In this document: positions 34,446-44,694 of the stretch, piece by piece
How the letters are laid out: every line of letters begins with the position of its first letter
Position numbering within the stretch: position 1 is the stretch's first letter
DNA from: Segatella paludivivens DSM 17968 = JCM 13650
GTDB taxonomy: Bacteria > Bacteroidota > Bacteroidia > Bacteroidales > Bacteroidaceae
NCBI RefSeq assembly: GCF_000373185.1
Contig: NZ_KB890631.1
Location: forward strand, 1-64,000
DNA: 64,000 bases
Direction: 5' to 3'
The notes under the pieces: model-generated
What the model saw: only the letters and a program-made list of their open reading frames with translations
Database searches by the model: none
What the model was told of the DNA's origin: nothing
Made by a program: the position numbers and the translations under genes

Positions 34446-37424
34446 ATGAAAGCAAACAACAATTTATTAACGATGAAAAGATTATCAATTCTGTTCTTCG
34501 TGTTGCTTTTGTCTGTATCGGCTTTTTCACAAAAAGTGAGTATATCAGGCGAAGTAATCGATAAACAGAATGAGCCTGTCATTGGTGCCACAGTAAAGGA
34601 ACATGGTACAACAAATGGTGTTGTTACCGATGTTGATGGCAAGTTTTCTATTCAAGTAGGAAAGAATGCTGTGTTTGATATTTCCTATGTTGGATATAAG
34701 ACAAAAAGTGTTAAGGCAACTCAAGGAATGAAGATCGTGCTTGAAGATGAGACAAATCTTCTTGAAGAAGTTGTCGCTATTGGTTATGGATCTGTGAAAC
34801 GTAAAGATGTGACAACCGCTGTTTCTACTGTTTCTACAGAAGATTTGGATACACGTCCAATCGTGTCAGCCGCAGAAGGAATGCAGGGTAAAGCTGCTGG
34901 ATTGCAGATAAGTCAGGCTAGCGGTCAACCAGGAGCAAGTCCAACGGTACGTGTTCGTGGAACTACTTCTTTAAACGGTTCAAACTCTCCTTTATATGTT
35001 GTTGATGGTGTTCCATTGACAAGTATTGATTTCCTTTCTGCTGATGATATCGCAGATATGCAGGTATTGAAAGATGCATCAAGTGCAGCTATATATGGAA
35101 GCCGTGCTGCTAACGGTGTTATCATTATCAATACCAAACAGGGAAAAAATGGTGTAGCTAAGATTTCATTTAATGCCCACTATGCATGGAATAAAGTTTG
35201 TGATCATGATAAGGTACTGAATACATGGGAATATAAAGATTTGATGAATGATATTGGAACTGTCAAACTTCCTGATGGATTAACTGATCATACAGATTGG
35301 GCTAACGAGGTATATCGCACGGGTAATGTGCAAGATTATCAGTTGTCTGTAACAAATGGTAATGATAAATTGAGATATTATGTTTCCGGAGGCTACGTCG
35401 GAGAGAACGGTGTGTTGAAAATGTCTAATTTTAAACGTTATAATTTCAGAGCTTCAGTAGAAAATGAAATCAAAAGTTGGTTGAAATTTAATGGAAACAT
35501 TGCTTATTCAGATTATACATATCTTGGAACAGATATAACAACAGGTGCTGGCGCTAATCGTGGTGGTGTAATTCCGGCTATAGTAAACACACCTACTTAT
35601 GCTCCTGTATGGGATCCAGATCATCCAGGACAGTATTATAATAATTTCTATGGCGTTAATATCACTAGTCCTTCAGAGAATCTTGCACGTTCAAAAGATG
35701 ATAAGAGCCGCTATGACAAGATGCTAGCAACAGGAAAAATAACTGTTACTCCTATTAAGGAACTTAACTTCACAAGTACGCTAACCTTTGATCGTGAAAA
35801 TGGAAATACTTTTAATTTCCTTGATCCTCATGAAATACAGTATGGACGTGATACTTATGGAACAGGATATGATGAAAGATATTCTACAACCGTATTTGTT
35901 TGGGATAATGTGCTGAATTGGAATAAACAGTTTGGTAAACATCATTTTGATGCCATGGCTGGTAGTTCTTACACTCAGAGTAAATATAGTCATAGTTACA
36001 TCAGTGGAAGCAATTATGCCGACTCAGATATAAAGACCCTTAATGCTGCAAACAAGATATCTTGGACAGGAACAGGAACCAGTGCTTCTGAATGGGCTAT
36101 ACTATCTTATTTTGCACGTTTACAGTACAATTGGGGTGATACTTATATGTTCACAGCTAATATGCGTGCCGACGGAAGTTCAAAACTTGCACCAGGACAC
36201 AGATGGGGAGTATTCCCTTCTTTCTCTGGAGCATGGAGAATCTCTAATGAGAAGTTTATGAAGAACATTAAATGGATTGATGATTTGAAACTTCGTGGTG
36301 GCTGGGGACAGACTGGTAATCAAAGTGGACTCGGAGATTACAGCTATCTTGCTGAATATAGTATAAACCGTATTCAATGGTTTGGTGAAGGATATGATGC
36401 AAATGCTCTACCTACACGATCACAGACAACTCTGTCAAATCCAGAGCTGACATGGGAAACTACAAACCAGACAGATATTGGTCTTGATCTTACAGTGCTT
36501 GGTGGTCGTCTGACATTCTATGCTGACTACTATTATAAACTTACTAAAGACATGCTTATGACAATTACTTTGCCAGCAGGAAGTGCAGCTGCACGTGACC
36601 TGCGGTATAATGGCGGAGAAATAGAAAATAAGGGTTTTGAGTTCAGTGTAAGTTCAAAGAATCTTGTAGGCAAATTAAAGTGGAATACAGATTTTAATAT
36701 TTCATTTAACCGAAATAAACTCAAGAAGCTTATGCTTACTCAGGTTTATTACTCTGCAAACACTACAGATTATGTGAATCAGCCTGTGGTACGTAATATG
36801 CCAGGTAAACCTCTAGGTACATTCTGGGGATATATCTCAGACGGTGTGAATCCAGAAACTGGTGAACTTAAATATCGCGATGTAAACCACGATGGTGTAA
36901 TCTCAGCAAGCGACCGTACTGATATCGGTGATCCTAATCCAGACTTTACTTTTGGTATGACAAACACATTATCGTATAAAGGATTTAACCTAAGTGTTCT
37001 TTTACAGGGATCTTATGGAAATGACATCTATAATGTGTCAAGAATGGAAACTGAAGGAATGTATGATGGTAAGAATCAGACAACAAAGGTACTGGAAAGA
37101 TGGCGCGTACCTGGACAGATTACTAGTGTGCCAAAAGCAAAGTTCCAGATGTTTAATTCTACATATTTCATTGAAGATGGAAGCTATCTTCGTGTAAAGG
37201 ATATCTCATTGTCATACGATGTGCCAAAGTATATCATCTCAAAGTTTGGTATCTCTCGTCTGCAACCTTATATCTCTGCAACTAATTTGATTACTTTCAC
37301 AAATTATTCAGGTAATGACCCTGAGGTAAATCAATATGGAAACAGTGGATCTGTACAGGGTATAGACTGGGGAACCTATCCAATGAGTAAATCATTTGTC
37401 GTAGGACTTAAACTAGAATTCTAA
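34446..37424 (+). CDS. SusC-like TonB-dependent transporter, beta-1,6-glucan locus
   Basis: This 992-residue protein has a signal peptide ending SVSAFSQ, a carboxypeptidase D-like domain (ISGEVIDKQNEPVIGATV...GYKT), a plug (GSNSPLYVVDGVPL; VLKDASSAAIYGSRAANG) and a barrel ending VGLKLEF. A second ATG at 34473 would give a shorter signal. It imports oligosaccharides captured by the SusD gene 13 bases downstream. The gene order SusC-SusD-GH30-binding protein-GH3 is that of the pustulan locus BT3310-BT3314 of B. thetaiotaomicron, which suggests fungal or yeast beta-1,6-glucan as substrate. Confidence 0.95.
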   Translation: MKANNNLLTMKRLSILFFVLLLSVSAFSQKVSISGEVIDKQNEPVIGATVKEHGTTNGVVTDVDGKFSIQVGKNAVFDISYVGYKTKSVKATQGMKIVLEDETNLLEEVVAIGYGSVKRKDVTTAVSTVSTEDLDTRPIVSAAEGMQGKAAGLQISQASGQPGASPTVRVRGTTSLNGSNSPLYVVDGVPLTSIDFLSADDIADMQVLKDASSAAIYGSRAANGVIIINTKQGKNGVAKISFNAHYAWNKVCDHDKVLNTWEYKDLMNDIGTVKLPDGLTDHTDWANEVYRTGNVQDYQLSVTNGNDKLRYYVSGGYVGENGVLKMSNFKRYNFRASVENEIKSWLKFNGNIAYSDYTYLGTDITTGAGANRGGVIPAIVNTPTYAPVWDPDHPGQYYNNFYGVNITSPSENLARSKDDKSRYDKMLATGKITVTPIKELNFTSTLTFDRENGNTFNFLDPHEIQYGRDTYGTGYDERYSTTVFVWDNVLNWNKQFGKHHFDAMAGSSYTQSKYSHSYISGSNYADSDIKTLNAANKISWTGTGTSASEWAILSYFARLQYNWGDTYMFTANMRADGSSKLAPGHRWGVFPSFSGAWRISNEKFMKNIKWIDDLKLRGGWGQTGNQSGLGDYSYLAEYSINRIQWFGEGYDANALPTRSQTTLSNPELTWETTNQTDIGLDLTVLGGRLTFYADYYYKLTKDMLMTITLPAGSAAARDLRYNGGEIENKGFEFSVSSKNLVGKLKWNTDFNISFNRNKLKKLMLTQVYYSANTTDYVNQPVVRNMPGKPLGTFWGYISDGVNPETGELKYRDVNHDGVISASDRTDIGDPNPDFTFGMTNTLSYKGFNLSVLLQGSYGNDIYNVSRMETEGMYDGKNQTTKVLERWRVPGQITSVPKAKFQMFNSTYFIEDGSYLRVKDISLSYDVPKYIISKFGISRLQPYISATNLITFTNYSGNDPEVNQYGNSGSVQGIDWGTYPMSKSFVVGLKLEF

Positions 37425-37437
37425 ATAGTGCACCAAT

Positions 37438-38955
37438 ATGAAATCAATATATAAATCAATAATAATAGGTGTTTCGGCATTATCTTTGACAGCTTGTTCA
37501 TTAGATTATGATCCGATTTCTACGCCAACAGAGTTGACACAGGGGACGTCGTCTGATACAGCGACTGCGGTACTCAAAGATCGTCAAGCTGCAATAGATC
37601 AGCGTACCAATTTGTATGAACTCCTTAAAAATCGTCAGGAACATTGGCATCTTGATTATCTGCTTGTAGGCGACAGTCATACCGATAATGCGTATGCAGG
37701 TACTACCGGTGCGGAGGTTGAACCTTATGAAACAAACTCTATAGATGCCAGTAACTCTGTGCTGGGACGTGACTGGTCACGCTATCTTGAAGATGTTGCT
37801 AAGGCAAATGTGCTTATCAATGGACTTGAAGAACTTAAGACAAAAGGATTGGTAAGTGATAATGAATATCATCAGTGGAAGGCAGAAGGAGAACTGTTTC
37901 GTGCTTTGGTGATGTTTAATATGGCACGTTTGTGGGGATCATTCCCAATAATAACTAAAGTAGCAAAGACGATTACTGCCGAAAATGTAGGAGAAGTTTA
38001 TCCAACATATTTCCCTCCACGCTCTACCGACAAGGAGTGTTATCAGCAAATAATCAGCGACCTAAGTGATGCAGAACAATATGCTCCGGATTTTAATTCT
38101 GCCGACAGAACAGTGTTGAGTAAGGTCGTAGCTCAGGCAATGTTTGCAAAGGTATATGCAGAAAAGCCTGTACAAGACTATTCAAAGGTGATAGAATATG
38201 CTGATAAAGTGCGCGGTGTTGCAGGTATGGCACTTGAACCTGATTTTTCTACACTCTGGGGATATGATGCAGATAAAAAAGACTGCGTGAAACGTAATAC
38301 CAGTGAAGGTATTCTTGAAGTACATTGGACAACTGGTAATGCAAACTGGGAGAGCTGGATGTATGGTCGTAGTCTTGAGAATTATGATTATTACTTCTCT
38401 TGGGCTAAATGGATAACTCCGTCACGTGACTTGATAAAAGATTTTGAGAGCGAGAATGATACTACGCGTATGAATCAAACAATAGTTTACTATGCATGTA
38501 AATGGAGTAACTATTATCCAGCAAGTAGATATCCGTTTATGTATAAATATCGTTCAGGCTACAACAATCAATATAAGTTGAGGCTTGCCGATATTATACT
38601 TCTTGAAGCGGAAGCTTATGCATATAAGGGAGACAATACGAAGAGTGCTGATCTTGTGAACTTAATTCGTAACAGGGCAAAACTACCAAACCTTACAGCC
38701 GATAAAACAGCTACAAAGGAAGCTATGATTGAGGCTGTGCTGCATGAACGCCGTCTTGAACTTGCCCTTGAGGGAGAAAGATGGTATGACCTGTGTAGAA
38801 ATAATAAGGTTGAGGAATATTTGAATGGTCTAAACAACCGTGACTCAGGACGTTTGTTACAGAGAAAGCAATATGATGCCAACTCTTATCTTTTGCCAAT
38901 ACCTCAAAGTGCTCTTGACGAGAATACGAATCTACAACAGAACCCTGGTTATTAA
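37438..38955 (+). CDS. SusD-like glycan-binding lipoprotein, beta-1,6-glucan locus
   Basis: The lipobox is SLTAC in a signal peptide. The 505-residue protein has the SusD helical core (EGELFRALVMFNMARLWGSFP; LRLADIILLEAEAYAY), the conserved ERRLELALEGERWYDLCR and the ending LQQNPGY. It forms the lid of the SusC transporter. It is followed by the GH30 gene after 11 bases. Confidence 0.95.
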   Translation: MKSIYKSIIIGVSALSLTACSLDYDPISTPTELTQGTSSDTATAVLKDRQAAIDQRTNLYELLKNRQEHWHLDYLLVGDSHTDNAYAGTTGAEVEPYETNSIDASNSVLGRDWSRYLEDVAKANVLINGLEELKTKGLVSDNEYHQWKAEGELFRALVMFNMARLWGSFPIITKVAKTITAENVGEVYPTYFPPRSTDKECYQQIISDLSDAEQYAPDFNSADRTVLSKVVAQAMFAKVYAEKPVQDYSKVIEYADKVRGVAGMALEPDFSTLWGYDADKKDCVKRNTSEGILEVHWTTGNANWESWMYGRSLENYDYYFSWAKWITPSRDLIKDFESENDTTRMNQTIVYYACKWSNYYPASRYPFMYKYRSGYNNQYKLRLADIILLEAEAYAYKGDNTKSADLVNLIRNRAKLPNLTADKTATKEAMIEAVLHERRLELALEGERWYDLCRNNKVEEYLNGLNNRDSGRLLQRKQYDANSYLLPIPQSALDENTNLQQNPGY

Positions 38956-38966
38956 TATTTACAACA

Positions 38967-40481
38967 ATGAAAAATAATAGAACTATGATATTATCAATGG
39001 CAAGTGCGTTGCTTATTTCCTTGTCAGCGTGTGGCAACATGGAAACTATAGATAACACTCCTAATCCTAATGTGGTAGAAGAAAATCTGTCAGGAAATCT
39101 GGCTACGCTCTATACAACAACTGCAAATGGCAGCGCGACACTAAAGAAGACATACAGTCAGGTGGCTTCAACAGTAAACATGGCGCCTACTACAATTCAG
39201 GTTGATCCAACAAAGACTTATCAATCTATGGATGGATTTGGTTTCGCCATTACATATTCCACATGTTATAATCTGATGAAGATGGATGCCGCTTCTCGTG
39301 AGAAATTCCTCAAACAAACTTATTCCACAAGTGAAGGATATGGTGTGAGCTATGCTCGTATATCTATAGGATGCAATGATTTCTCAAGCACAGAATATTC
39401 TTTGTGTGAAACAAAGGGACTAGAGAACTTTGCACTTCATAAGGATGAAACATCTTATGTGATACCTGTCCTTAAAGAGATACTTGCAATAAACCCAAAT
39501 CTAAAGATTATTGCGTCACCATGGACTTGTCCTAAATGGATGAAAGTATCTGATATTAATACTAAGGCTGCTTTTGATTCATGGACAGACGGACATCTTA
39601 ATCCAGACTTCCGTAAGGATTATGCACAGTATTTCGTGAAGTTTGTCAATGCAATGAAAGATAATGGTATAAGCATTTATGCTGTAAGTCCGCAAAACGA
39701 ACCTCTTAATCGTGCCAACTGTGCATCTCTTTATATGCCTTGGGAAGAAGAGGCTGCGTTCGTGAAAGAACTAGCTTCTGCATTCAAGCAGAATAATATC
39801 AATACAAAGATATACGTTTACGATCATAACTATAATTATGACAACGGCGGAGATCAGCAAAATTATCCAATAAAAGTATATAATGCTTTAGGACAGAATT
39901 ATGATGGTTCCGAACTTGTCGTAGGTGCAGCCTTCCATGATTATGGAGGTTCAAACACAGAACTTACAAATGTTCATAACAAGGCTACAGACAAAGATTT
40001 GATTTTCTCAGAAAGTAGTATCGGTACGTGGAATGACGGACGCAATCTTTCAAAACGTCTTGTAGAAGATATGAAGAATATAACCCTTGGAACTGTAAAT
40101 CAATGGTGCAAGGCTGTACTTGTGTGGAACCTTATGCTTGACGAAAAGATGGGACCTAACCTTGATGGAGGTTGCCAGACATGTTATGGTGCAGTTGACA
40201 TATATAACAACTATACTACAGTGAAATATAATTCTCATTATTATGTGATCTCACAAATGTCATCTGTCGTACGTCCTGGCGCTGTCCGTATCGGCACAGC
40301 TTCACGTAGCGTATCTGATAAAGATATAATCTATTCAGCATTCCTTAATCCTGATGGAAGCAAAGCATTGGTTGTGCTCAATTCAGGAGATAGCGATATT
40401 ACTGCAACTATTAGTGACGGAGGTGAAAACTTCAAAGCGGTAGTTCCGGCACAGGGAGTTGTGTCATGTTCATGGAAATAA
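38967..40481 (+). CDS. GH30 beta-1,6-glucanase-like surface enzyme
   Basis: This 504-residue protein has a lipobox (SLSAC), so it is probably an outer-membrane lipoprotein. The GH30 barrel is clear: SMDGFGFAITYS, SIGCNDFS, ASPWTCPKWMK, the acid/base Glu about 245 in SPQNEP and the nucleophile Glu about 349 in FSESSIG. A C-terminal beta domain contains SVVRPGAVRIG. In the homologous pustulan locus the GH30_3 enzyme cuts beta-1,6-glucan at the cell surface. The position between SusD and the binding protein supports this role. Confidence 0.9.
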   Translation: MKNNRTMILSMASALLISLSACGNMETIDNTPNPNVVEENLSGNLATLYTTTANGSATLKKTYSQVASTVNMAPTTIQVDPTKTYQSMDGFGFAITYSTCYNLMKMDAASREKFLKQTYSTSEGYGVSYARISIGCNDFSSTEYSLCETKGLENFALHKDETSYVIPVLKEILAINPNLKIIASPWTCPKWMKVSDINTKAAFDSWTDGHLNPDFRKDYAQYFVKFVNAMKDNGISIYAVSPQNEPLNRANCASLYMPWEEEAAFVKELASAFKQNNINTKIYVYDHNYNYDNGGDQQNYPIKVYNALGQNYDGSELVVGAAFHDYGGSNTELTNVHNKATDKDLIFSESSIGTWNDGRNLSKRLVEDMKNITLGTVNQWCKAVLVWNLMLDEKMGPNLDGGCQTCYGAVDIYNNYTTVKYNSHYYVISQMSSVVRPGAVRIGTASRSVSDKDIIYSAFLNPDGSKALVVLNSGDSDITATISDGGENFKAVVPAQGVVSCSWK

Positions 40482-40493
40482 ATACGTGTCAAT

Positions 40494-41828
40494 ATGAAAT
40501 TAATTAAATATCTATCAGCAGCTTTATTGCTGTTGCCGTTTTTATCATCATGTCATGATAATGACTATGATAATATTGTAGCATCAGGAAATCCTGTTAT
40601 AAAGGCTTCTGTTCCTACTAGTGCCATGATGGGAGATTCTATTGATGTTGTAGTAAACTGCAGCGATACTGAAGGACAAGCTCTGTCTACGCTTAAGGCT
40701 GAAGTGTGCTTTAGTGACGAGGTAGTTGAACACACCACTATTCGTACGGCAAAAGAAGGTGAATATAAAGTTCGTTTATTTGTGCCTTATCTTCAATATA
40801 TTCCAAATGGAAAAGCTGTTGTTCGCCTTACATTACAGAATGTAACAACAAAGTCAACAGTTGAAAATGTGAATTTAGACGTTACCAGACCTCATCTTGT
40901 AGGAATGCATTTTATCACTTCTGATAAAGTGATATACGATATGGTTGAAGGTGCTGATTTTACTTATTCTACAACTGTTCTTGCAAGCGTAAACGCTTTT
41001 AAGGGACATTTTGAAACGGCTGATGGAAAGTTCGTGTTTGGATCTGCTGATGGTGGAGTGAAGTTAGGAACAAATGGACTTATTGGTTTTCAAACAGTAA
41101 ATTTAGGAGATGTAAATGTGACATTCAACACCCGTGATTATACGTTTAGTCCTTTTGAAAAACTGCCTATTCAACCTTTGGAATTCATAAACGCTGATAA
41201 ACAGAATGTTTATACAGGTGTACTTACTCAAGGTAAACTGTATAGTTTTATTGGTGATAATGCTCTTGCTTTAGATAGTTGGTTCTATGATACCGACTTC
41301 TTTACCAAGAATTCTGATGGAACGTATACGTTTAATGCCCTTACCGGAACGTATAATATCAAAGCTGCTTTTGACCGCAAAGGTTTCAGTATTTATGCAA
41401 TGAATGGAAGTAATCCCGCAACGATGAATCCTGATGGAACTGGCGCTATTTGGATTCTTGGTGATGCAATATTCGGTAAGCCCGATTTCACACAAGCACA
41501 AGGTTGGTGGACTGGTACTGATTATTCACTATGTATGTCGCCAATTGCTCCAAAGATTTATCAGTTGACCTTAACAGTAGGAAAACAGTTGAAAGCTGGC
41601 AGCGACGTTAACTTTAAGTTCTTTGGTCAACCCGGTTGGGGTATTGAGTTCAAGGCCGCAGGCGATTATGCAATTTCAACATCCAATCCTTGGTTTAGGG
41701 TTAATCAAAGTGATGGCAATATTCGTCTAAATGATGGGGTGTCTATACATGATGGTGAAACATATGTGTTTAATGTAGATTGCACTAAGGGTGTTAATGC
41801 TGCTGTATTGACTGTAACAAAGAAGTAG
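40494..41828 (+). CDS. Surface glycan-binding lipoprotein (SusE/F position)
   Basis: The signal peptide ends with lipobox LSSC. The 444-residue protein begins with an Ig-like domain (IKASVPTSAMMGDSIDVVVNCSD) and continues with beta-rich domains ending VLTVTKK. The final part (ISTSNPWFRVNQSDGNIRL) resembles the glycan-binding ends of SusE-like proteins. No catalytic motif is present. It sits at the place of the BT3313 binding protein in the pustulan locus. It likely holds beta-1,6-glucan at the surface for the GH30 enzyme. Confidence 0.8.
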   Translation: MKLIKYLSAALLLLPFLSSCHDNDYDNIVASGNPVIKASVPTSAMMGDSIDVVVNCSDTEGQALSTLKAEVCFSDEVVEHTTIRTAKEGEYKVRLFVPYLQYIPNGKAVVRLTLQNVTTKSTVENVNLDVTRPHLVGMHFITSDKVIYDMVEGADFTYSTTVLASVNAFKGHFETADGKFVFGSADGGVKLGTNGLIGFQTVNLGDVNVTFNTRDYTFSPFEKLPIQPLEFINADKQNVYTGVLTQGKLYSFIGDNALALDSWFYDTDFFTKNSDGTYTFNALTGTYNIKAAFDRKGFSIYAMNGSNPATMNPDGTGAIWILGDAIFGKPDFTQAQGWWTGTDYSLCMSPIAPKIYQLTLTVGKQLKAGSDVNFKFFGQPGWGIEFKAAGDYAISTSNPWFRVNQSDGNIRLNDGVSIHDGETYVFNVDCTKGVNAAVLTVTKK

Positions 41829-41852
41829 ATTATAAACCAAATTATTATATAA

Positions 41853-44081
41853 GTGAAAAGAACGATTATATTATCAATATCGGTATTACTGGCTCTGGGC
41901 TTAAAAGCGCAGAAGCCAGTATATCTGGATGAGTCTAAACCCTTGGAAATGCGTGTCGAAGATGCGTTATCCCGTATGACTCTAAACGAGAAGATAGCGG
42001 TTATTCATGCTCAAAGCAAGTTCTCTGCTGCAGGAGTGAAGCGACTTGGATTTTCTGATTTCTGGACAGATGACGGTCCTCATGGAGTTCGCCCTGATGT
42101 ACTTTGGGATGAATGGGAACAAGCTGGACAGACAAATGATTCTTGCGTTGCTTTCCCTGCTCTTACATGCCTTGCAGCTACATGGAATCCATCTTTAGCT
42201 AATCTATATGGGCATAGTCTCGGAGAAGAGGCTTTGTATCGCGGAAAAGATATGATTCTAGGTCCTGGTGTGAATATATATCGTACACCGCTGGGGGGAA
42301 GAAACTTTGAGTATCTTGGTGAGGACCCATATCTGTCTTCACGTATGGTTGTGCCGTATATCCGTGGATTGCAAAATATGGGCGTTGCTGCATGCGTGAA
42401 ACACTATGCCCTTAACAATGATGAGGAGAATCGTCATCAAGTGAATGTTATTGTGGATGATCGTACTCTTCATGAAATATACCTTCCGGCTTTTAAAGCA
42501 GCTGTCACCGAAGGTGGAGCATGGGGCATTATGGGTGCTTATAATCTTTATCATAATCAGCACAACTGTCATAACGAGATTTTATTGAATAAAATTCTGA
42601 AACATGATTGGAAGTTTGATGGCGTAGTTGTTTCTGACTGGGGCGGAACTCATAATACAGATGAGGCTGTAATGAATGGTCTTGATATGGAATTTGGAAC
42701 TGGTACTGACGGATTGCGTGCAGGAACAAAGAATGCCTATGAAAACTATTATATGGCTTATCCATATCTTATGGGTATTCGTGAAGGCAAGTATTCTGAA
42801 AAAGAACTTAACGACAAGGTGCGCAGAGTATTGAGGTTATATTATCGTACGACAATGAATCGTAACCGTCCTAACGGTTTTCTGTGTTCTGAAGCTCATT
42901 ATGCTGCTGCAAGAAAAATTGGCGATGAAGGTGTTGTACTTTTGAAGAATGATAAAAATGTGTTGCCAGTTGACACTCTTTCGACACATAATATCCTTGT
43001 AGTGGGAGAGAATGCTATAAAGATGATGACCGTTGGTGGAGGCTCATCTTCATTAAAGGCTCAAAAAGAGATTTCTCCTTTGCAGGGCTTGCGAGAGGCT
43101 CTTTCATGCCACAATATCAAAGTGGATTATGAACGTGGCTATGTTGGTGATGTAACAGGTTCTTATAATGGTGTAACAACTGGTCAAGATCTTAATGATA
43201 AGCGCTCTGCAACTAAGCTCATTGAAGACGCCGTAGCAAAGGCTCGTAAAGCTGATTACGTAATATTATTCGGTGGCTTGAATAAGAGCGATTATCAGGA
43301 TTGCGAAGGTCACGACCGAAAGGAGTATGGCTTGCCTTATGGACAGGATAAACTTGTCGAGGCACTTGCAAAGGCTAACAAAAGGCTTGTATTCGTGAAT
43401 ATATCAGGAAATGCAGTTGCAATGCCTTGGAAGAATAAGGTTAATACCATATTGCAAGGATGGTTTGTTGGTTCTGAATCAGGTGAAGTGCTTGCAGATA
43501 TTATAACAGGCAAAGCAAATCCTTCAGGAAAATTGCCTTTTACTTGGGCTGCATCTCTTAATGATGTACCTGCTCATAGACTTAATTCATATCCAGGGAA
43601 ATGGCGTGCCGATCATAAGATAATTGATGAGGAATATAAAGAAGGCCTTTATGTAGGTTATAGAGGCGTAGATAAATTCATGACAAAGCCATTGTTTGCT
43701 TTTGGACATGGATTGAGCTATACATCTTTCAAGATTACTAATCTTCGTGCAGACAAGCAAGAGATGACACGTGATGGAAAGATTACATTCACTGTTAATG
43801 TAAAGAATACTGGAAAGCGTGAAGGTTCAGAGGTTGTACAGTTATATATAAATGATGTAAAGTCATCATTGCCACGTCCGTATAAGGAACTTAAAGGCTT
43901 TGCAAAAGTATCGTTGAATCCAGGAGAGTCAAAGGATGTTTCAATAACTATAGATAATTCATCGCTTAGTTATTATGATGATAATAAATCAGAATGGGTT
44001 TCAGAATCAGGAGCTTTCAAAGCGCTGATTGGAAATTCATCAGACAATATTATTCGCGAAATAGGTTTTGTTTTGAGGTAA
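41853..44081 (+). CDS. GH3 beta-glucosidase, beta-1,6-glucan locus
   Basis: The start is GTG at 41853, directly before a good signal peptide (MKRTIILSISVLLALGLKAQ); no ATG fits. The 742-residue protein has the GH3 barrel (GPGVNIYRTPLGGRNFEYLGEDP, shown in part; VKHYALNN) with the nucleophile Asp about 262 in VVSDWGG, the alpha/beta sandwich (CEGHDRKEYGLP) and a C-terminal fibronectin-III-like domain (VKNTGKREGSEVVQLYI). It should release glucose from imported beta-linked gluco-oligosaccharides in the periplasm. It is the last gene of the operon and is followed by a strong terminator. Confidence 0.9.
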   Translation: MKRTIILSISVLLALGLKAQKPVYLDESKPLEMRVEDALSRMTLNEKIAVIHAQSKFSAAGVKRLGFSDFWTDDGPHGVRPDVLWDEWEQAGQTNDSCVAFPALTCLAATWNPSLANLYGHSLGEEALYRGKDMILGPGVNIYRTPLGGRNFEYLGEDPYLSSRMVVPYIRGLQNMGVAACVKHYALNNDEENRHQVNVIVDDRTLHEIYLPAFKAAVTEGGAWGIMGAYNLYHNQHNCHNEILLNKILKHDWKFDGVVVSDWGGTHNTDEAVMNGLDMEFGTGTDGLRAGTKNAYENYYMAYPYLMGIREGKYSEKELNDKVRRVLRLYYRTTMNRNRPNGFLCSEAHYAAARKIGDEGVVLLKNDKNVLPVDTLSTHNILVVGENAIKMMTVGGGSSSLKAQKEISPLQGLREALSCHNIKVDYERGYVGDVTGSYNGVTTGQDLNDKRSATKLIEDAVAKARKADYVILFGGLNKSDYQDCEGHDRKEYGLPYGQDKLVEALAKANKRLVFVNISGNAVAMPWKNKVNTILQGWFVGSESGEVLADIITGKANPSGKLPFTWAASLNDVPAHRLNSYPGKWRADHKIIDEEYKEGLYVGYRGVDKFMTKPLFAFGHGLSYTSFKITNLRADKQEMTRDGKITFTVNVKNTGKREGSEVVQLYINDVKSSLPRPYKELKGFAKVSLNPGESKDVSITIDNSSLSYYDDNKSEWVSESGAFKALIGNSSDNIIREIGFVLR

Positions 44082-44117
44082 AATCTGTTATTAGGTTAGA
44101 GTATCAGATTGTTTTTT

Positions 44118-44151
44118 AGCTGCATCATTATATATGGTGCAGCTTTTTTTG
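44118..44151 (+). terminator. Intrinsic terminator of the beta-1,6-glucan operon
   Basis: Arms of 11 bases (44118-44128 and 44134-44144) with one G-U pair and a short loop are followed by seven Ts. Confidence 0.85.
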
Positions 44152-44174
44152 TTTAATTTCAACTTTTTTGAACG

Positions 44175-44191
44175 TTGTGTAATCTTGTGTA
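44175..44191 (+). repeat. Direct repeat TTGTGTA, 10-bp period
   Basis: TTGTGTA occurs at 44175-44181 and 44185-44191, one helical turn apart, and ends 8 bases before the -33 element of the next promoter. This is a typical activator position. Confidence 0.35.
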
Positions 44192-44199
44192 GCAATTTA

Positions 44200-44231
44200 T
44201 TTGGATTAGTCAGTACGAAATTCTACTTTTG
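44200..44231 (+). promoter_or_regulatory. Promoter of the TonB-like/regulator operon
   Basis: TTTG at 44200-44203, a 20-base spacer and TACTTTTG at 44224-44231 match the Bacteroidota consensus closely. The leader is about 45 bases. Confidence 0.8.
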
Positions 44232-44282
44232 CAGTGTCATGACAAACAAAAATAATGATAACTAAACAAACAATTTATGATT

Positions 44283-44684
44283 ATGAAAAGATTATTTTTT
44301 GCTATAATGCTGGTTATAACATCATTTACTACTGCCAGTGCACAGAATAAAGCCGACGATAATTCTGGAAAAGTTTATGAAATGGTAGAAGTTATGCCTG
44401 AATACCCAGGTGGAACAGCTAAACTGATGGAGTACCTTTGCGCAAATGTGAGATATCCGGTTCAAGCTCAAAAGAGTAAAATAGAAGGTCGAAGTGTTAT
44501 CGGATTTGTTGTTGAGGAGGATGGATCAATATCCAATGTAAGTGTAACAAAGGGGTCACATCCATTACTTGATAGCGAGGCTATAAGGGTTGTGAAGGAA
44601 ATGCCTAAATGGAAACCTGGTTTGATAAAAGGGAATCCGGTACGTGTGAAATTCAATTTACCAGTATATTTCAAGTTGAATTAG
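44283..44684 (+). CDS. Periplasmic TonB C-terminal-domain protein
   Basis: From the ATG at 44283 the protein has 133 residues: a signal peptide ending TASAQ, a short linker, then a complete TonB C-terminal domain (MPEYPGGTAKLMEYLCANVRYP; IGFVVEEDGSISNV; MPKWKPGLIKGNPVRVKFNLP, each in part). The usual inner-membrane anchor and proline-rich spacer of TonB are missing, and cleavage would leave a soluble domain. The next gene, a regulator, starts 10 bases later, so they form an operon. It may bind TonB boxes without energy transfer, or work with the regulator; this is inference. Confidence 0.8.
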   Translation: MKRLFFAIMLVITSFTTASAQNKADDNSGKVYEMVEVMPEYPGGTAKLMEYLCANVRYPVQAQKSKIEGRSVIGFVVEEDGSISNVSVTKGSHPLLDSEAIRVVKEMPKWKPGLIKGNPVRVKFNLPVYFKLN

Positions 44685-44694
44685 ACACTATTAT

